Shown here in pieces: positions 38,492 through 49,129 of a stretch of DNA of 64,000 nucleotides. Both the position numbers and the translations under genes were made by a program. Source of the DNA: Sulfitobacter brevis (GTDB lineage Bacteria; Pseudomonadota; Alphaproteobacteria; Rhodobacterales; Rhodobacteraceae). Each line of letters opens with the position of its first letter. Position 1 is the first letter of the stretch. Location: NCBI RefSeq assembly GCF_900112755.1, contig NZ_FOMW01000009.1:157583-221582 (forward strand), written 5' to 3'. A model generated the notes under the pieces. It saw only the letters and a list, made by a program, of their open reading frames with translations. It did no database searches and was not told the origin of the DNA.

Positions 38492-38507
38492 TTAAGCGCT
38501 GGTTAAC
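38492..38507. promoter_or_regulatory. CtrA binding site upstream of cckA
   Basis: TTAA-gcgctgg-TTAAC is an exact match to the CtrA consensus TTAA-N7-TTAA(C). It is 48 bp before the cckA start in the 103-bp rsmB-cckA gap. CtrA is the final regulator of the CckA-ChpT-CtrA phosphorelay, so the site implies feedback on cckA. Binding is inferred from the motif. Confidence 0.75.
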
Positions 38508-38554
38508 CCTTATCGCATGTAAATGCGGTAAGGATTCGACCAACTGAGGCCTCT

Positions 38555-40870
38555 TTGCAGCAGGCAGCGCCCATTATCGTGGCATCGGCAGAACCCATGC
38601 CGGGCCCATCCCCTGAACTCAAGCGGGTTCGGACCCTCATCGTGCTTGCTGTGGTTCTGGGAACCTCGGCCCTTCTTGTTCCGCACCAACTTGTTGCGCT
38701 GGGGCTCACGGCAACTGCTGCAACCCTGATCGTGCTGGCATGGGCATTGGGCATCCGCAGCCGCGCGAGCAGCCGTAAAAAGATGTTGGATTTCAATGCA
38801 GTCCTGAAGTTTATTGAAAAAGATTGTGCCTCGGCTTTCGTGACCTCCTCCGATGGCCGGATTTTGTCGCGCAATGATATTGCGCGCGATGAATTCCCCG
38901 ATCTCGAACACGATACCTTGGCAGCTGCCTTGCAGACGACATTTGCCAACCCCAGCGGCATTATTTTCCGGCTGCAATCCAAGGCTGGCCATACTGGTGC
39001 CGCGCGAGAGGATATCGTTACGAGGTCGGGCCACGTCAGGCTTTCGGTGCATGAAATGGAGCGCCACAAGTATATCTGGCGATTTGAGAAAATGGTGGAC
39101 CAACAGACCCGCCGCAACCGGCCGGATGCAGTAAACCTGCCAATGATCACCGTGGGCCGGACGGGGGCGATCCTGTTTATGAACGATGCTGCGCGCGCGT
39201 TAATAGGCTCAAGGATCAAGTCGCTCGACCGGTTGTTTACCAATTTGCCTCCCGTATCCGGATCGGTGACGGAAATTTCAACAACTTTAGGCAAACGCAA
39301 CGTGATCCTTTCCGAGGTAGCGGCCGGAGCCGGGCGCCGTGCGCTTTATCTTTTACCTGCGTCACCGGGCGATGTGGGCGATGTCGGATGGCATGCTTTC
39401 GAGGACCTGCCCGTGCCTTTGATCAAAGTGTCTCCGGAAGGTGCTGTAACTGCATTTAACGCAACTGCGTCGCGACTTATCGGCGTTTCGCTGGAAACAG
39501 ACGTAAATCTTTCAAAACTTATGGAGGGGCTGGGCAGGCCTATTGCCGATTGGCTCGCGGATACGCTTGCAGGCAAACTGGTTCAGAAGTCAGAGTTCCT
39601 TCGTCTGACCCGCGAGGATCGCGAAGTATTCGTACAGGTTTCGCTTAACCGTGTGACTGAAAACGGCGCACCAGCGCTGATCGCCGTATTGAGCGATGCG
39701 ACCGAATTAAAAACGCTTGAAGCGCAATTTGTCCAAAGTCAGAAAATGCAGGCGATTGGCCAGCTTGCGGGCGGTGTCGCGCATGATTTCAATAACTTGC
39801 TCACGGCAATTTCCGGCCATTGCGATCTGCTGCTTCTGCGCCACGATCAGGGCGATCCGGATTATGCGGACCTGATGCAGATTAACCAGAATGCCAATCG
39901 TGCGGCGGCTTTGGTCGGACAGCTACTGGCATTTTCACGCAAACAGACTCTGCGCCCTGAAACCTTGGATTTGCGGGACACGCTGGCAGACCTAACGCAC
40001 CTTTTGAATCGATTAGTCGGAGAAAAGGTAACTTTAACGCTCAGCCACGATCCCGTACTGCAACCGATCCGCGCTGACAAACGTCAGTTAGAACAGGTGT
40101 TGATGAACTTGGTGGTCAATGCGCGCGATGCCATGCCCGCCGGCGGGGAAATAAAAATCATCACAGAATGTCTAGACCTCATTGAACCCTTAACTCGTGA
40201 TAGGGTCACGATGCCGACGGGCCGATATGTGACGGTTCAAGTGTGCGATGATGGTGTCGGTATCGCGCCGGACAAGCTTCAGAAAGTCTTTGAGCCGTTT
40301 TTCACAACCAAGCGCACCGGCGAGGGCACAGGTCTCGGACTGTCGACAGCATACGGGATCATCAAGCAAACGGGCGGGTTTATCTTCGTGGATAGTAAGG
40401 TGGGTGCAGGCACAGTCTTTACGTTGTATTTCCCGGTCCTGGATGCACCTGAGCTTACCACTTCGGTCGTGCGCGCGCCCACTCCGCATCCCCTTTTGGG
40501 ACAGGCTGACGGCGTGGTTCTCCTGGTGGAAGACGAAGCATCAGTGCGCGCCTTTGCTAGCCGAGCTTTAAAATTGCGCGGCTATACGGTGCTCGAAGCC
40601 GAATCTGCCGAGGCAGCGCTAAAGACACTTGAAGACCAGAATCTTGTGATTGACGTCTTTGTAACCGACGTGGTTATGCCCGGTATGGATGGTCCGACTT
40701 GGGTACGGGAAGCATTGAAAGCCCGCCCTGAGGTGCGAGTGGTTTTTGTTTCGGGCTATGCTGAAGACAGCTTTGGCGAAAGCCAGCGAAAAATCCCGAA
40801 CTCGGTGTTCCTACCGAAGCCTTTCTCCCTGAGTGATCTAACCGAGACCGTGCACAACCAGCTCCATTAG
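38555..40870 (+). CDS. cckA: Hybrid sensor histidine kinase CckA
   Basis: CckA is the membrane kinase at the top of the CckA-ChpT-CtrA phosphorelay; in roseobacters the relay governs motility, gene transfer agents and division. The 771 residues run: two helices at about 27-67, PAS-like regions at about 80-380, a HisKA domain with His410 in GGVAHDFNNLLTAISGH, the ATPase domain (NLVVNARDAM, DDGVGI, GLGLSTAYGII) and a C-terminal receiver with phospho-acceptor Asp705 in VTDVVMPGMDG. The start is a TTG with GAGG upstream; an ATG at 38597 is possible. A CtrA box precedes it. Confidence 0.93.
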   Translation: MQQAAPIIVASAEPMPGPSPELKRVRTLIVLAVVLGTSALLVPHQLVALGLTATAATLIVLAWALGIRSRASSRKKMLDFNAVLKFIEKDCASAFVTSSDGRILSRNDIARDEFPDLEHDTLAAALQTTFANPSGIIFRLQSKAGHTGAAREDIVTRSGHVRLSVHEMERHKYIWRFEKMVDQQTRRNRPDAVNLPMITVGRTGAILFMNDAARALIGSRIKSLDRLFTNLPPVSGSVTEISTTLGKRNVILSEVAAGAGRRALYLLPASPGDVGDVGWHAFEDLPVPLIKVSPEGAVTAFNATASRLIGVSLETDVNLSKLMEGLGRPIADWLADTLAGKLVQKSEFLRLTREDREVFVQVSLNRVTENGAPALIAVLSDATELKTLEAQFVQSQKMQAIGQLAGGVAHDFNNLLTAISGHCDLLLLRHDQGDPDYADLMQINQNANRAAALVGQLLAFSRKQTLRPETLDLRDTLADLTHLLNRLVGEKVTLTLSHDPVLQPIRADKRQLEQVLMNLVVNARDAMPAGGEIKIITECLDLIEPLTRDRVTMPTGRYVTVQVCDDGVGIAPDKLQKVFEPFFTTKRTGEGTGLGLSTAYGIIKQTGGFIFVDSKVGAGTVFTLYFPVLDAPELTTSVVRAPTPHPLLGQADGVVLLVEDEASVRAFASRALKLRGYTVLEAESAEAALKTLEDQNLVIDVFVTDVVMPGMDGPTWVREALKARPEVRVVFVSGYAEDSFGESQRKIPNSVFLPKPFSLSDLTETVHNQLH

Positions 40871-40888
40871 CTAGAAACACAGGCAAAT

Positions 40889-41482
40889 CTAGGCGATTGA
40901 TTCGTACAGTTCAAACTCTTCGGGGAATTTCCGCCTGAACCGTGTTTTGACATCATCGGAGAGGGCAAGCGGCATAGCAGGCGAAACATTTTCCCGCTTC
41001 AGATCAAGTGTGACGCCCAATCGATCTTGAAGGAATACCTGCAACCGCGGCTGGTCTTCATAGCGAAAGTAATGGGTAATCGAGGTACCGTTCGGCTGCC
41101 CCTTCATAAAATTATACTGGCTGCCGACATCCGCAAAACCAGGTTTGTTGCCTTTCATATAGGCCAGCACAAAATCATCGAAACTGATGCCATGGGTGCT
41201 GTTGTCTTTGCCCTCCATAAACGGGCGCTGGCGATAGCGGTACCAGCTGCCAAGCCAGCTCACCGGTTCGCGCATGACCGCCATCAACTCAAGTTCTACG
41301 TCACATACCTTAAGGAACATCGGGCGAATAAACCGGTTATAGCGATATACGGGCGCGTGTTTCAGCATCGGCGGCTCGGAGATCACCATATCGGCGCGCG
41401 GCGCGAGCGCCGCTTCATAGGCGGTCGTGCCGGTTTTCGGCACAGAAAGAAACGCCAGTCGTTCTTTAAAGAAAACAAGCAT
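40889..41482 (-). CDS. Sulfotransferase family protein
   Basis: The 197-residue protein has the 5'-phosphosulfate loop near its N-terminus (LSVPKTGTTAYEAAL) and a 3'-phosphate motif (MREPVSWLGSWYRYRQR) around residue 72, both typical of PAPS-dependent sulfotransferases. It is short for the superfamily (often 250-300 residues), but these key sites are intact. AGGAGAG precedes the ATG. It is convergent with cckA (18 nt apart) and divergent from recA. The acceptor, probably a surface glycan or lipid, is unknown. Confidence 0.75.
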   Translation of the reverse strand: MLVFFKERLAFLSVPKTGTTAYEAALAPRADMVISEPPMLKHAPVYRYNRFIRPMFLKVCDVELELMAVMREPVSWLGSWYRYRQRPFMEGKDNSTHGISFDDFVLAYMKGNKPGFADVGSQYNFMKGQPNGTSITHYFRYEDQPRLQVFLQDRLGVTLDLKRENVSPAMPLALSDDVKTRFRRKFPEEFELYESIA

Positions 41483-41604
41483 CTGGTCTCTCCTGTGTGA
41501 TGTCTAAAAATATTCGGTTTGCGTAAACTACTTCTTAACCAACACTGTAAAAAGATGGCAGTACAATTATTTAGATTGAAATGTTCTTCTTTTGGTCTCA
41601 TATG

Positions 41605-41619
41605 GAACATTAGAAGAAC
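41605..41619. promoter_or_regulatory. LexA (SOS) box upstream of recA
   Basis: GAAC-attagaa-GAAC matches the alphaproteobacterial LexA operator GAAC-N7-GAAC exactly, 70 bp before the recA start. A weaker half-match (GTTC...GGTC) lies around 41583. Confidence 0.85.
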
Positions 41620-41688
41620 AAAAGCCAGTGTGTCCTGCTTCGGCGATTGCCGCGGCGGTTGCACTATGACACTAAGGGGTTAGGCAAA

Positions 41689-42753
41689 ATGGCAATGGCA
41701 GATCTTTTGACAATGACCGATAAAAAAGCAGCGGAAAAACAAAAAGCGCTTGATAGTGCATTGGCCCAGATCGAACGTCAGTTCGGCAAGGGATCCATCA
41801 TGAAGCTGGGCGCCGAAGGTGCGGTTCAGGACATCACCGCGAGTTCTACGGGCTCGCTGGGGCTGGATATCGCTCTGGGGATTGGCGGATTGCCAATGGG
41901 CCGGATCATCGAAATTTATGGTCCTGAATCTTCGGGTAAAACCACGCTGACGCTGCATTGTGTGGCGGAGCAGCAGAAAAAGGGCGGGGTTTGCGCCTTT
42001 GTTGATGCTGAGCACGCACTTGACCCGCAGTATGCCAAGAAACTTGGCGTTGATATTGACGAACTGCTGATCTCGCAGCCTGACACAGGCGAACAAGCGC
42101 TCGAAATCACCGACACATTGGTGCGCTCTGGTGCTGTGAACATGGTTGTTGTCGATTCCGTCGCAGCACTGACTCCCAAGTCTGAACTCGAAGGGGAAAT
42201 GGGCGACAGCAGCGTTGGCGTGCAGGCCCGTTTGATGAGCCAGGCCATGCGCAAATTGACTGGATCGATCAGCCGGTCCAATTGCATGGTGATCTTCATC
42301 AACCAGATCCGCATGAAAATCGGAGTGATGTTCGGCTCTCCCGAGACCACGTCAGGCGGCAACGCGCTGAAATTCTACTCCTCTGTCCGGTTGGATATCC
42401 GCCGTATCGGGTCGCTAAAGGATCGCGACGAGGTTGTTGGCAACGCCACTCGGGTGAAGGTCGTTAAAAACAAGGTTGCCGCGCCATTCAAACAGGTTGA
42501 ATTCGACATCATGTACGGCGAAGGCATCTCCAAGATGGGCGAGTTGATTGATCTCGGGGTCAAAGCTGGCGTCGTCGATAAATCGGGTTCTTGGTACAGC
42601 TATGGTGATGAGCGTATCGGGCAGGGACGTGAGAACGCCAAGCAGTTCCTGAAGGACAATGCAGCGATGGCAATTGAGATCGAAGATAAAATCCGTGCGG
42701 CGCACGGGCTTGATTTTGCAGGCTCGAAGGATGACGCGGTTCTCGAAAGCTAG
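41689..42753 (+). CDS. recA: Recombinase A
   Basis: RecA pairs homologous DNA and triggers LexA self-cleavage. The 354 residues have Walker [10 protein letters not shown] (Gly78 region), [14 protein letters not shown] [15 protein letters not shown], Walker [11 protein letters not shown], loops L1/L2 around GSISRSNC and [15 protein letters not shown], and a short acidic C-terminus. AAGGGG lies before the ATG at 41689; the next ATG at 41695 is also possible. The LexA box upstream shows SOS control, and a strong hairpin terminator follows. Confidence 0.98.
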   Translation: MAMADLLTMTDKKAAEKQKALDSALAQIERQFGKGSIMKLGAEGAVQDITASSTGSLGLDIALGIGGLPMGRIIEIYGPESSGKTTLTLHCVAEQQKKGGVCAFVDAEHALDPQYAKKLGVDIDELLISQPDTGEQALEITDTLVRSGAVNMVVVDSVAALTPKSELEGEMGDSSVGVQARLMSQAMRKLTGSISRSNCMVIFINQIRMKIGVMFGSPETTSGGNALKFYSSVRLDIRRIGSLKDRDEVVGNATRVKVVKNKVAAPFKQVEFDIMYGEGISKMGELIDLGVKAGVVDKSGSWYSYGDERIGQGRENAKQFLKDNAAMAIEIEDKIRAAHGLDFAGSKDDAVLES

Positions 42754-42818
42754 CGGCGCTGCGCGGGTCTTGCGCTTTATAAGTCGGCCCGTGCGTACCT
42801 TGATATAAATCTATACCG

Positions 42819-42848
42819 AAAAGGGCGTGCCAATGGTGCGCCCTTTTT
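42819..42848 (+). terminator. Rho-independent terminator of recA
   Basis: AAAAGGGCG...CC and GG...CGCCCTTTT form a 13-bp stem (two G-U pairs) around a 3-nt loop, ending in a T-run. Confidence 0.88.
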
Positions 42849-42927
42849 GCATGGGACCCTGTGGACAGCACGGGAGCGTGGGGGTATTCGGAAGGCTGAT
42901 CCTTTTGATGCCGAGAAGGCCCTGAAT

Positions 42928-45588
42928 ATGATGAACCTCAACGACATCCGCTCCACTTTCCTTTCCTATTTTGACAGGCAAGGGCATCAGGTGGTGTCTT
43001 CAGGCCCGCTGGTACCCCGCAACGACCCCACACTGATGTTTGCAAACTCAGGCATGGTGCAGTTCAAAAACCTGTTCACCGGTGTCGAAACCCGCGATTA
43101 TGTGCGTGCGACCTCGGCCCAGAAATGTGTACGCGCAGGCGGCAAACACAACGATCTCGACAATGTTGGCTATACCGCACGGCACCATACGTTCTTTGAG
43201 ATGCTCGGCAACTTCAGCTTTGGCGATTATTTCAAGGCAGAGGCCATTGCCTTTGCGTGGGAACTACTGACCAAGGAATTTGGCATTGATGCCAATCGCT
43301 TGCTGGTAACGGTTTATCATACGGATGAGGAAGCAGCACAAATCTGGAAGAAGGTCGCAGGCCTGCCCGAAGAGCGGATCATCCGCATTGGCACCGACGA
43401 TAACTTCTGGCGGATGGGGCCAACCGGTCCCTGCGGTCCGTGCACCGAGATTTTCTATGACCATGGCGATCACATCCCCGGTGGCCCTCCGGGCAGCCCC
43501 GATGAGGATGGCGATCGGTTCATCGAGATCTGGAATATCGTGTTCATGCAGAATGAACAGTTTGAAGACGGCACCATGCGGCCCCTCGAAATGCAGTCGA
43601 TTGATACCGGCATGGGGTTGGAGCGGATTGGCGCGTTGCTGCAAGGCAAGCATGACAACTATGACACCGATACGCTGCGTAGTTTGATTGAGGCCAGCGG
43701 CCACGCAACCCACAGCGATCCGTTTGGGGCCGGCAATGTGCACCACCGCGTTATCGCCGACCACCTGAGGGCGACTTCGTTTTTGATCGCGGACGGCGTG
43801 ATGCCGGCCAATGACGGGCGCGGCTACGTTTTGCGGCGCATCATGCGGCGTGCGATGCGCCACGCCCACCTGCTCGGCACGAAAGATCCGGTGATGTACC
43901 AACTGGTGCCCGCGCTCGTCCGCCAGATGGGCTCGGCCTATCCCGAGCTTGGACGCGCACAGGCGTTGATCACCGAAACGCTTGAACTGGAAGAAACCCG
44001 TTTCAAGCAGACGCTTGAGCGTGGGCTGAAGCTGCTCGACGACGAAATGAGCAGCCTTCCTGCCGATGCCGATTTGCCCGGTGCGGCTGCGTTCAAGCTT
44101 TATGATACCTTCGGTTTCCCGCTTGATCTGACGCAGGACGCCTTGCGTGAAAAAGGCCGTGGCGTCGATACGGCGGGTTTTGATGCCGCAATGGCCGAAC
44201 AAAAGGCCAAGGCCCGCGCGGCTTGGTCGGGTTCGGGCGAAGCGGCAGATGCGACCGTGTGGTTTGATGTGGCTGACAAACACGGCACCACAGATTTCCT
44301 CGGCTATGACACCGAAACCGCCGAGGGCCAGTTGGTCGCGATTGTGGTCGAGGGCGAGCTGGCCAAGATAGCTGGTAAAGGCACGTCAGTGCATATCGCG
44401 CTGAACCAGTCACCGTTCTATGCTGAATCCGGCGGGCAGATCGGCGATACAGGGATCATCACCACCGAAACCGGCAAGATTGAGGTTACTGACACCCGTA
44501 AGACCGCTGGTGTCTTTGCCCATATCGGCAAGGTCGTCGAAGGCGAAGTTAAAACAGGTCAGGCAGCTTTGCTTGAGGTCGACAATGCCCGTCGGTCTTC
44601 GATCCGAGCCAATCACTCCGCCACACACCTGTTGCACGAGGCGCTGCGGGGCGCCTTAGGCGATCATGTGTCACAGCGCGGCTCGCTGAATGCGGCGGAT
44701 CGTTTGCGCTTTGACTTTAGCCACACCAAGGCTCTCACTGCCGAGGAACTCTCAAAGGTCGAGCGGGAGGTCAATGAATACGTCCGCCAGAACTCGCCTG
44801 TCGAGACACGGATTATGACGCCCGACGATGCTCGTGGCCTTGGCGCGCAGGCGCTGTTTGGCGAGAAATACGGCGATGAAGTGCGGGTGGTTTCAATGGG
44901 CCGTCAGGACGGCTCGGGCAAGGGCGCAGATAAAACCACCTATTCACTGGAGCTTTGCGGCGGTACCCATGTGCGCCAGACTGGCGACATTGGCGCGTTT
45001 GTCCTGCTTGGCGATTCTGCCAGCAGTATGGGTGTACGCCGGATCGAAGCCTTGACGGGCCAAGAAGCCCTGACATGGCTGCGTGATCAGCAATCGAAGC
45101 TCGCGCAGACCGCCGAGAGCCTGAAAACCGCCCCAGCGGATGTGCCGGATCGGGTGCGTGCATTGCTGGATGAACGTAAAGCTCTGAACAACGAGATCGC
45201 CCAGTTGCGCCGTGAAATGGCAATGTCGGGCGGTGCCTCCTCCGGTGGGGCAGAGCCGCGCGACGTGGGCGGCATTTCGTTCATCGCGCAGGTCGTTTCC
45301 GGCATTTCCGGCAAGGATTTGCCCGCGCTGGTCGACGAGCATAAATCGCGTTTGGGTTCCGGCGCTGTTTTGTTGATCGCTGATACCGGCGGTAAGGCCG
45401 CCGTTGCTGCTGGCGTTACCAAAGACTTGACCACCCGCATTTCGGCGGTGGATCTGCTGAAAGCCGCGGTGGCCGAATTGGGTGGCAAAGGCGGTGGTGG
45501 TCGTCCCGATATGGCCCAGGGCGGCGGACAAAGTGCAGAAAATGCGGAGGCTGCAATCGCGGCCGCCGAAAACATCTTGAAAGGATAA
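42928..45588 (+). CDS. alaS: Alanyl-tRNA synthetase
   Basis: AlaS charges tRNA-Ala and edits misacylated Ser/Gly. The start at 42928 or the adjacent ATG at 42931 follows AGAAGG and gives about 886 residues; the open frame further upstream lies in the recA terminator. The class II core shows [27 protein letters not shown] and [12 protein letters not shown]. The editing domain has [12 protein letters not shown] and the zinc site [15 protein letters not shown]. The C-terminal C-Ala domain is present. A DUF1330 gene follows after 4 nt. Confidence 0.97.
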   Translation: MMNLNDIRSTFLSYFDRQGHQVVSSGPLVPRNDPTLMFANSGMVQFKNLFTGVETRDYVRATSAQKCVRAGGKHNDLDNVGYTARHHTFFEMLGNFSFGDYFKAEAIAFAWELLTKEFGIDANRLLVTVYHTDEEAAQIWKKVAGLPEERIIRIGTDDNFWRMGPTGPCGPCTEIFYDHGDHIPGGPPGSPDEDGDRFIEIWNIVFMQNEQFEDGTMRPLEMQSIDTGMGLERIGALLQGKHDNYDTDTLRSLIEASGHATHSDPFGAGNVHHRVIADHLRATSFLIADGVMPANDGRGYVLRRIMRRAMRHAHLLGTKDPVMYQLVPALVRQMGSAYPELGRAQALITETLELEETRFKQTLERGLKLLDDEMSSLPADADLPGAAAFKLYDTFGFPLDLTQDALREKGRGVDTAGFDAAMAEQKAKARAAWSGSGEAADATVWFDVADKHGTTDFLGYDTETAEGQLVAIVVEGELAKIAGKGTSVHIALNQSPFYAESGGQIGDTGIITTETGKIEVTDTRKTAGVFAHIGKVVEGEVKTGQAALLEVDNARRSSIRANHSATHLLHEALRGALGDHVSQRGSLNAADRLRFDFSHTKALTAEELSKVEREVNEYVRQNSPVETRIMTPDDARGLGAQALFGEKYGDEVRVVSMGRQDGSGKGADKTTYSLELCGGTHVRQTGDIGAFVLLGDSASSMGVRRIEALTGQEALTWLRDQQSKLAQTAESLKTAPADVPDRVRALLDERKALNNEIAQLRREMAMSGGASSGGAEPRDVGGISFIAQVVSGISGKDLPALVDEHKSRLGSGAVLLIADTGGKAAVAAGVTKDLTTRISAVDLLKAAVAELGGKGGGGRPDMAQGGGQSAENAEAAIAAAENILKG

Positions 45589-45592
45589 ATCA

Positions 45593-45880
45593 ATGGGCGC
45601 TCTGTGGATTGCACATGTAACCGTGACCGACGAAGACGCGTACAAAAAATATGCCGAAGGTGCAACGAAGGCGATTGCCGCGCATGGCGGTACCTTCATC
45701 GCACGGGGCGGCAAGTTTGTTCAGCTTGAAGGCAAAGAGCGTCCGCGCAACGTGGTTGCCCGTTTTCCCGATGTGGAAACGGCTGAAAAATGTTATCATT
45801 CAACGGAGTATCAGGCGGCTATGGAGTTTGCGCGGGGCGCATCCGAGCGGGAGCTGATGATCATCGAGACCAGCGAATAA
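45593..45880 (+). CDS. DUF1330 family protein
   Basis: The 95-residue dimeric alpha/beta-barrel (ferredoxin-like) protein is of the DUF1330 type: IAHVTVTDEDAYKKYAEGA at the start, GGTFIARGGKFVQLEG in the middle and the characteristic FPDVETAEKCYHSTEYQAA near residue 60. No catalytic function is established for the family. It sits 4 nt after alaS and shares its transcript, which ends in the bidirectional hairpin at 45.9 kb. Confidence 0.85.
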   Translation: MGALWIAHVTVTDEDAYKKYAEGATKAIAAHGGTFIARGGKFVQLEGKERPRNVVARFPDVETAEKCYHSTEYQAAMEFARGASERELMIIETSE

Positions 45881-45905
45881 GATCGCTTCTCAATTAGCGG
45901 CATAG

Positions 45906-45942
45906 AAAAAGGGTCCGAGGTTCATACCTCGGACCCTTTTTT
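45906..45942. terminator. Bidirectional terminator between DUF1330 and typA
   Basis: GGGTCCGAGG (45911-45920) pairs perfectly with CCTCGGACCC (45927-45936). An A-run on the left and six T on the right let it end transcripts from both sides. Confidence 0.92.
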
Positions 45943-45946
45943 AGTT

Positions 45947-47767
45947 TTAGGCAGATTTGGACATCCGCTTGCGCTCGTGCGGGTCCAGATAGCGCTTGCG
46001 CAGACGGATCGCATTAGGCGTCACTTCGACCAATTCATCATCGTCGATATAGGCAATCGCCTGTTCCAGCGACAGGGTGATCGGCGTGGTCAGACGCACA
46101 GCTTCGTCGGTGCCGCTTGCGCGCACGTTGGTCAGCTGCTTACCTTTCAGCGGGTTCACTTCGAGATCGTTCTCGCGGGAATGTTCGCCGATGATCATGC
46201 CCTGATAGACGGCTTCCTGTGCACCGATGAAGAACCGGCCACGGTCTTCCAGCTTCCACAGGGCGTAGGACACCGAGCTGCCATTCTCCATGGAGATCAG
46301 CACGCCAGCACGACGGCCCGGGATCGGACCTTTGTGCGGTGCCCAGCTGTGGAACACACGGTTCAAAACGCCGGTACCGCGGGTATCAGTCAGGAATTCG
46401 CCATGATAGCCGATCAGACCACGCGACGGCACAAGTGCCACGATGCGGGTCTTGCCAGCACCGGCTGGTTTCATCTCGATCAGCTCGCCCTTGCGGGGGC
46501 CTGTCAGCTTTTCGATTACGGCGCCGGAGTAATCGTCATCCACGTCAATTGTGGCTTCTTCGATAGGCTCCAGCCGTTCGCCGTTTTCGCCCTGTTGGAA
46601 CAGAACCTGCGGACGGGAAATCGAAAGCTCAAAGCCTTCGCGGCGCATGTTTTCGATCAAAACACCCATCTGGAGTTCGCCACGACCGGCAACTTCGAAG
46701 GCTTCACCACCGGGAGAATCGGTGATCTTGATCGCAACGTTGGATTCGGCTTCTTTCATCAAACGGTCACGGATAACGCGCGATTGGACCTTTTTGCCAT
46801 CACGACCAGCAAGCGGGCTGTCGTTGATGCCGAAGGTCACAGTGATGGTTGGCGGATCGATCGGCTGCGCGGGCAGGGCGGTGTTGACGCTGGTGGCAAC
46901 AATCGAGTCTGCCACGGTCGCTTTCGTCATGCCGGCGAGGGTAACAATATCGCCCGCTTCGGCCAGTTCGATAGGCTGCTGGCCCAAGCCGCGGAACGCC
47001 ATGATCTTGGTAACGCGGAAGTTTTCGATCAGATCACCGGTACGTGCCAAAGCTTTGACAGTCTCGCCGGTCTTCAGCGTGCCCGCTTCGACGCGGCCAG
47101 TCAGGATGCGACCGATGAACGGGTCGGACCCCAGAGTGGTTGCCAACATCTGGAAAGGCTCGGCGCGGCGCGAAATCTGCGCAGGCGCGGGGACGTGTTT
47201 GATCACCAGATCAAACAGCGCATCAAGGTTCTTGCGTTCGCCGTCGAGCTCCATATCGGCCCAGCCAGAGCGACCTGATGCATACATATGCGGGAAATCG
47301 AGCTGTGCGTCATTGGCGCCGAGGTTGGCGAACAGATCAAAACACTCGTCCAACGCGCGGTCAGGTTCGGCGTCGGACTTGTCGACCTTGTTCAGAACAA
47401 CAATCGGACGCAGGCCCAAAGCCAAGGCTTTGGAGGTCACGAATTTAGTTTGTGGCATCGGGCCTTCGGCAGCATCGACGAGCAGAACAACGCCATCAAC
47501 CATCGACAAGATGCGCTCAACCTCGCCACCGAAATCGGCGTGGCCGGGGGTGTCGACGATATTGACGCGAACGCCCTTCCACTCAACGGAAGTCGCCTTT
47601 GCAAGGATCGTGATGCCGCGTTCGCGCTCAAGATCATTGCTGTCCATCGCGCGCTCAGTCGTTGCCTGATTTTCGCGATAGGTGCCGGATTGCTTGAGCA
47701 GCTCGTCCACAAGCGTCGTTTTGCCGTGGTCAACGTGAGCGATGATTGCGATATTGCGCAGGTCCAT
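45947..47767 (-). CDS. typA: Translational GTPase TypA/BipA
   Basis: TypA is a ribosome-associated GTPase related to EF-G, needed for ribosome assembly and growth under stress. The ATG at 47767 gives 605 residues, the normal length. G motifs are [10 protein letters not shown] (G1), [14 protein letters not shown] (G3) and NKVDKSD (G4), with RGITI in switch I. The EF-G-like domains III and V follow, and the C-terminal BipA domain is seen in [21 protein letters not shown]. Upstream open frame to 47830 is not family-like. Confidence 0.96.
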   Translation of the reverse strand: MDLRNIAIIAHVDHGKTTLVDELLKQSGTYRENQATTERAMDSNDLERERGITILAKATSVEWKGVRVNIVDTPGHADFGGEVERILSMVDGVVLLVDAAEGPMPQTKFVTSKALALGLRPIVVLNKVDKSDAEPDRALDECFDLFANLGANDAQLDFPHMYASGRSGWADMELDGERKNLDALFDLVIKHVPAPAQISRRAEPFQMLATTLGSDPFIGRILTGRVEAGTLKTGETVKALARTGDLIENFRVTKIMAFRGLGQQPIELAEAGDIVTLAGMTKATVADSIVATSVNTALPAQPIDPPTITVTFGINDSPLAGRDGKKVQSRVIRDRLMKEAESNVAIKITDSPGGEAFEVAGRGELQMGVLIENMRREGFELSISRPQVLFQQGENGERLEPIEEATIDVDDDYSGAVIEKLTGPRKGELIEMKPAGAGKTRIVALVPSRGLIGYHGEFLTDTRGTGVLNRVFHSWAPHKGPIPGRRAGVLISMENGSSVSYALWKLEDRGRFFIGAQEAVYQGMIIGEHSRENDLEVNPLKGKQLTNVRASGTDEAVRLTTPITLSLEQAIAYIDDDELVEVTPNAIRLRKRYLDPHERKRMSKSA

Positions 47768-47870
47768 GAGTTCAGCCTTTGGTGAGGGTTGCCGCGCCAA
47801 TAGCGTGCACGCGCAGCAAAGGCCAGCCAAAAAGCGGCTCTGCGGTTAACCTGCGCTCATTCATGCCGCC

Positions 47871-48206
47871 TTAATGGGGTGTGGCGGTCGAGAATAGGTG
47901 GATGACGGTAATACCCGCCACGATCAATAAAAGGCCCAAGATCGCCGGAAGATCAAGTCTCTGACCGAACAAAACAAACCCGATCCCGGCGATCAGCACG
48001 ATACCGAGGCCCGACCAGATCGCATAAACGATCCCGACAGGCATGGTTTTGAGCAAAAACGACAGCAGGTAAAACGAAATGCCATAAGCGATGACGGTGA
48101 CAATCGCGGGACCGACCCGCGTGAACTGGTGGGATGCTTGTAGTGCGGTGGTGCCGATGGTCTCTGCCAAGATTGCGAAGAAAAGAATGAGATATTGAAC
48201 GGGCAT
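47871..48206 (-). CDS. Small multidrug resistance (SMR) family transporter
   Basis: The 111-residue four-helix protein of the EmrE/Gdx type works as an antiparallel dimer exchanging cations for protons. The key glutamate is in the first helix (ILAETIGTTAL, about residue 14), and helix 3 holds YAIWSGLGIV. Presence of the W-S-G-x-G motif fits the family. AAGGA lies upstream. The substrate could be a quaternary amine, guanidinium or polyamine; sequence alone does not decide. It is just downstream of an Lrp-type regulator on the same strand (33 nt gap), a common pairing that suggests regulation by it. Confidence 0.87.
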   Translation of the reverse strand: MPVQYLILFFAILAETIGTTALQASHQFTRVGPAIVTVIAYGISFYLLSFLLKTMPVGIVYAIWSGLGIVLIAGIGFVLFGQRLDLPAILGLLLIVAGITVIHLFSTATPH

Positions 48207-48239
48207 GGAGCGGTCCTTTCGCCAATGTAACAGCTTGCA

Positions 48240-48698
48240 TTACAGCGGCAGTTCGGTTGTTTCCTTTATCTCTTCCATAACAAAGCTGGCGGATACATCC
48301 GAAATCGGCACTTTGCGGATAAGATGCTGGTACAACCTGTCGTAGTCGGCCATATCAGCCACCCGTGCGCGAATTAGATAGTCCAGATCGCCGGTCATCC
48401 GGTAGACCCCGATAATCTCCGGCATGCCACGGGTCGCGCGGGAGAACTGTTCAAGCCAGTCGGGCGCATGGGCATTGGTGCGGATCATCATGAATACGCA
48501 CAGTGACAGCCCGAGCTTCACAGGGTCCAACAAGGTGACGCGGCCCTTGATCACGCCAGCGCCTTCCAGCGCGCGGATGCGTCGCCAGCACCCATTGCGC
48601 GACAGATGCACCGCCTGACCGAGCACCTCCAGCGACTGGGTGGCGTCACGTTGCAATTCACCTAATATGCGGCGGTCTATATCATCAAGTGTCACCAT
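48240..48698 (-). CDS. Lrp/AsnC family transcriptional regulator
   Basis: The ATG at 48698 (MVTLDDIDRRILGELQRDAT) gives 152 residues. An N-terminal helix-turn-helix (VLGQAVHLSRNGCWRRIRALEGAGVI) and a C-terminal RAM effector domain (VFMMIRTN, VYRMTGDLDYLIRARVADM) make a full-length feast/famine regulator. It lies just upstream of the SMR transporter in the same direction, so it probably controls that gene and itself in response to an amino acid or similar ligand. Confidence 0.9.
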   Translation of the reverse strand: MVTLDDIDRRILGELQRDATQSLEVLGQAVHLSRNGCWRRIRALEGAGVIKGRVTLLDPVKLGLSLCVFMMIRTNAHAPDWLEQFSRATRGMPEIIGVYRMTGDLDYLIRARVADMADYDRLYQHLIRKVPISDVSASFVMEEIKETTELPL

Positions 48699-48817
48699 TA
48701 TCGAAGCTATGCAGGAAATATTCCCCAAAACAAGGGCGGTTTCCAAAACTATGGGATTTTATCCCGCAGCCCCGCAGATACGGTTGGTTCAAATTAGCTG
48801 AGCCAAGGAGAGCCCCT

Positions 48818-49066
48818 ATGATCGCCCGTGTATTTCTCAATCATCCAGCCGAAGTCGAAGAGACTTTCCTTCAGCATATGGCCTTTGCTTTGAAGTTTTC
48901 AGGGCTGCTGTTTGCCGCAGCAGGGGCGGCGCTGGTACATGCGCTCATACCGTGCCTGTTTGAGAAAACAGCCAGCAGCATCATCAAAAAGCTCTACATG
49001 CGGATGCAGAGCCGGCATGCGGCGGATTTATCTGCGTCGGTCGGGGATGCCTCGGCAGCCCACTGA
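48818..49066 (+). CDS. Small DUF6356-like membrane protein
   Basis: AAGGAG precedes the ATG at 48818; the encoded 82 residues begin MIARVFLNHPAEVEETFLQH, then a helix at about 25-45 (FSGLLFAAAGAALVHALIPCLF) and a basic tail. The FLNHP-x-ET pattern is that of the DUF6356 group, as I remember it. Function unknown. It is divergent from the Lrp gene. Confidence 0.7.
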   Translation: MIARVFLNHPAEVEETFLQHMAFALKFSGLLFAAAGAALVHALIPCLFEKTASSIIKKLYMRMQSRHAADLSASVGDASAAH

Positions 49067-49071
49067 AAGCG

Positions 49072-49104
49072 AAAAAAATGCGCCCCACAAATCGGGGACG
49101 CATT
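49072..49104 (-). terminator. Terminator of the minus-strand membrane protein gene
   Basis: On the minus strand AATGCG and CGCATT plus CCCC/GGGG pair around a short loop (one bulged base) and run into seven T. It follows the stop of the gene at 49130. Confidence 0.75.
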
Positions 49105-49129
49105 AAACTCGTTAAGAAAGAGTGTCGGA

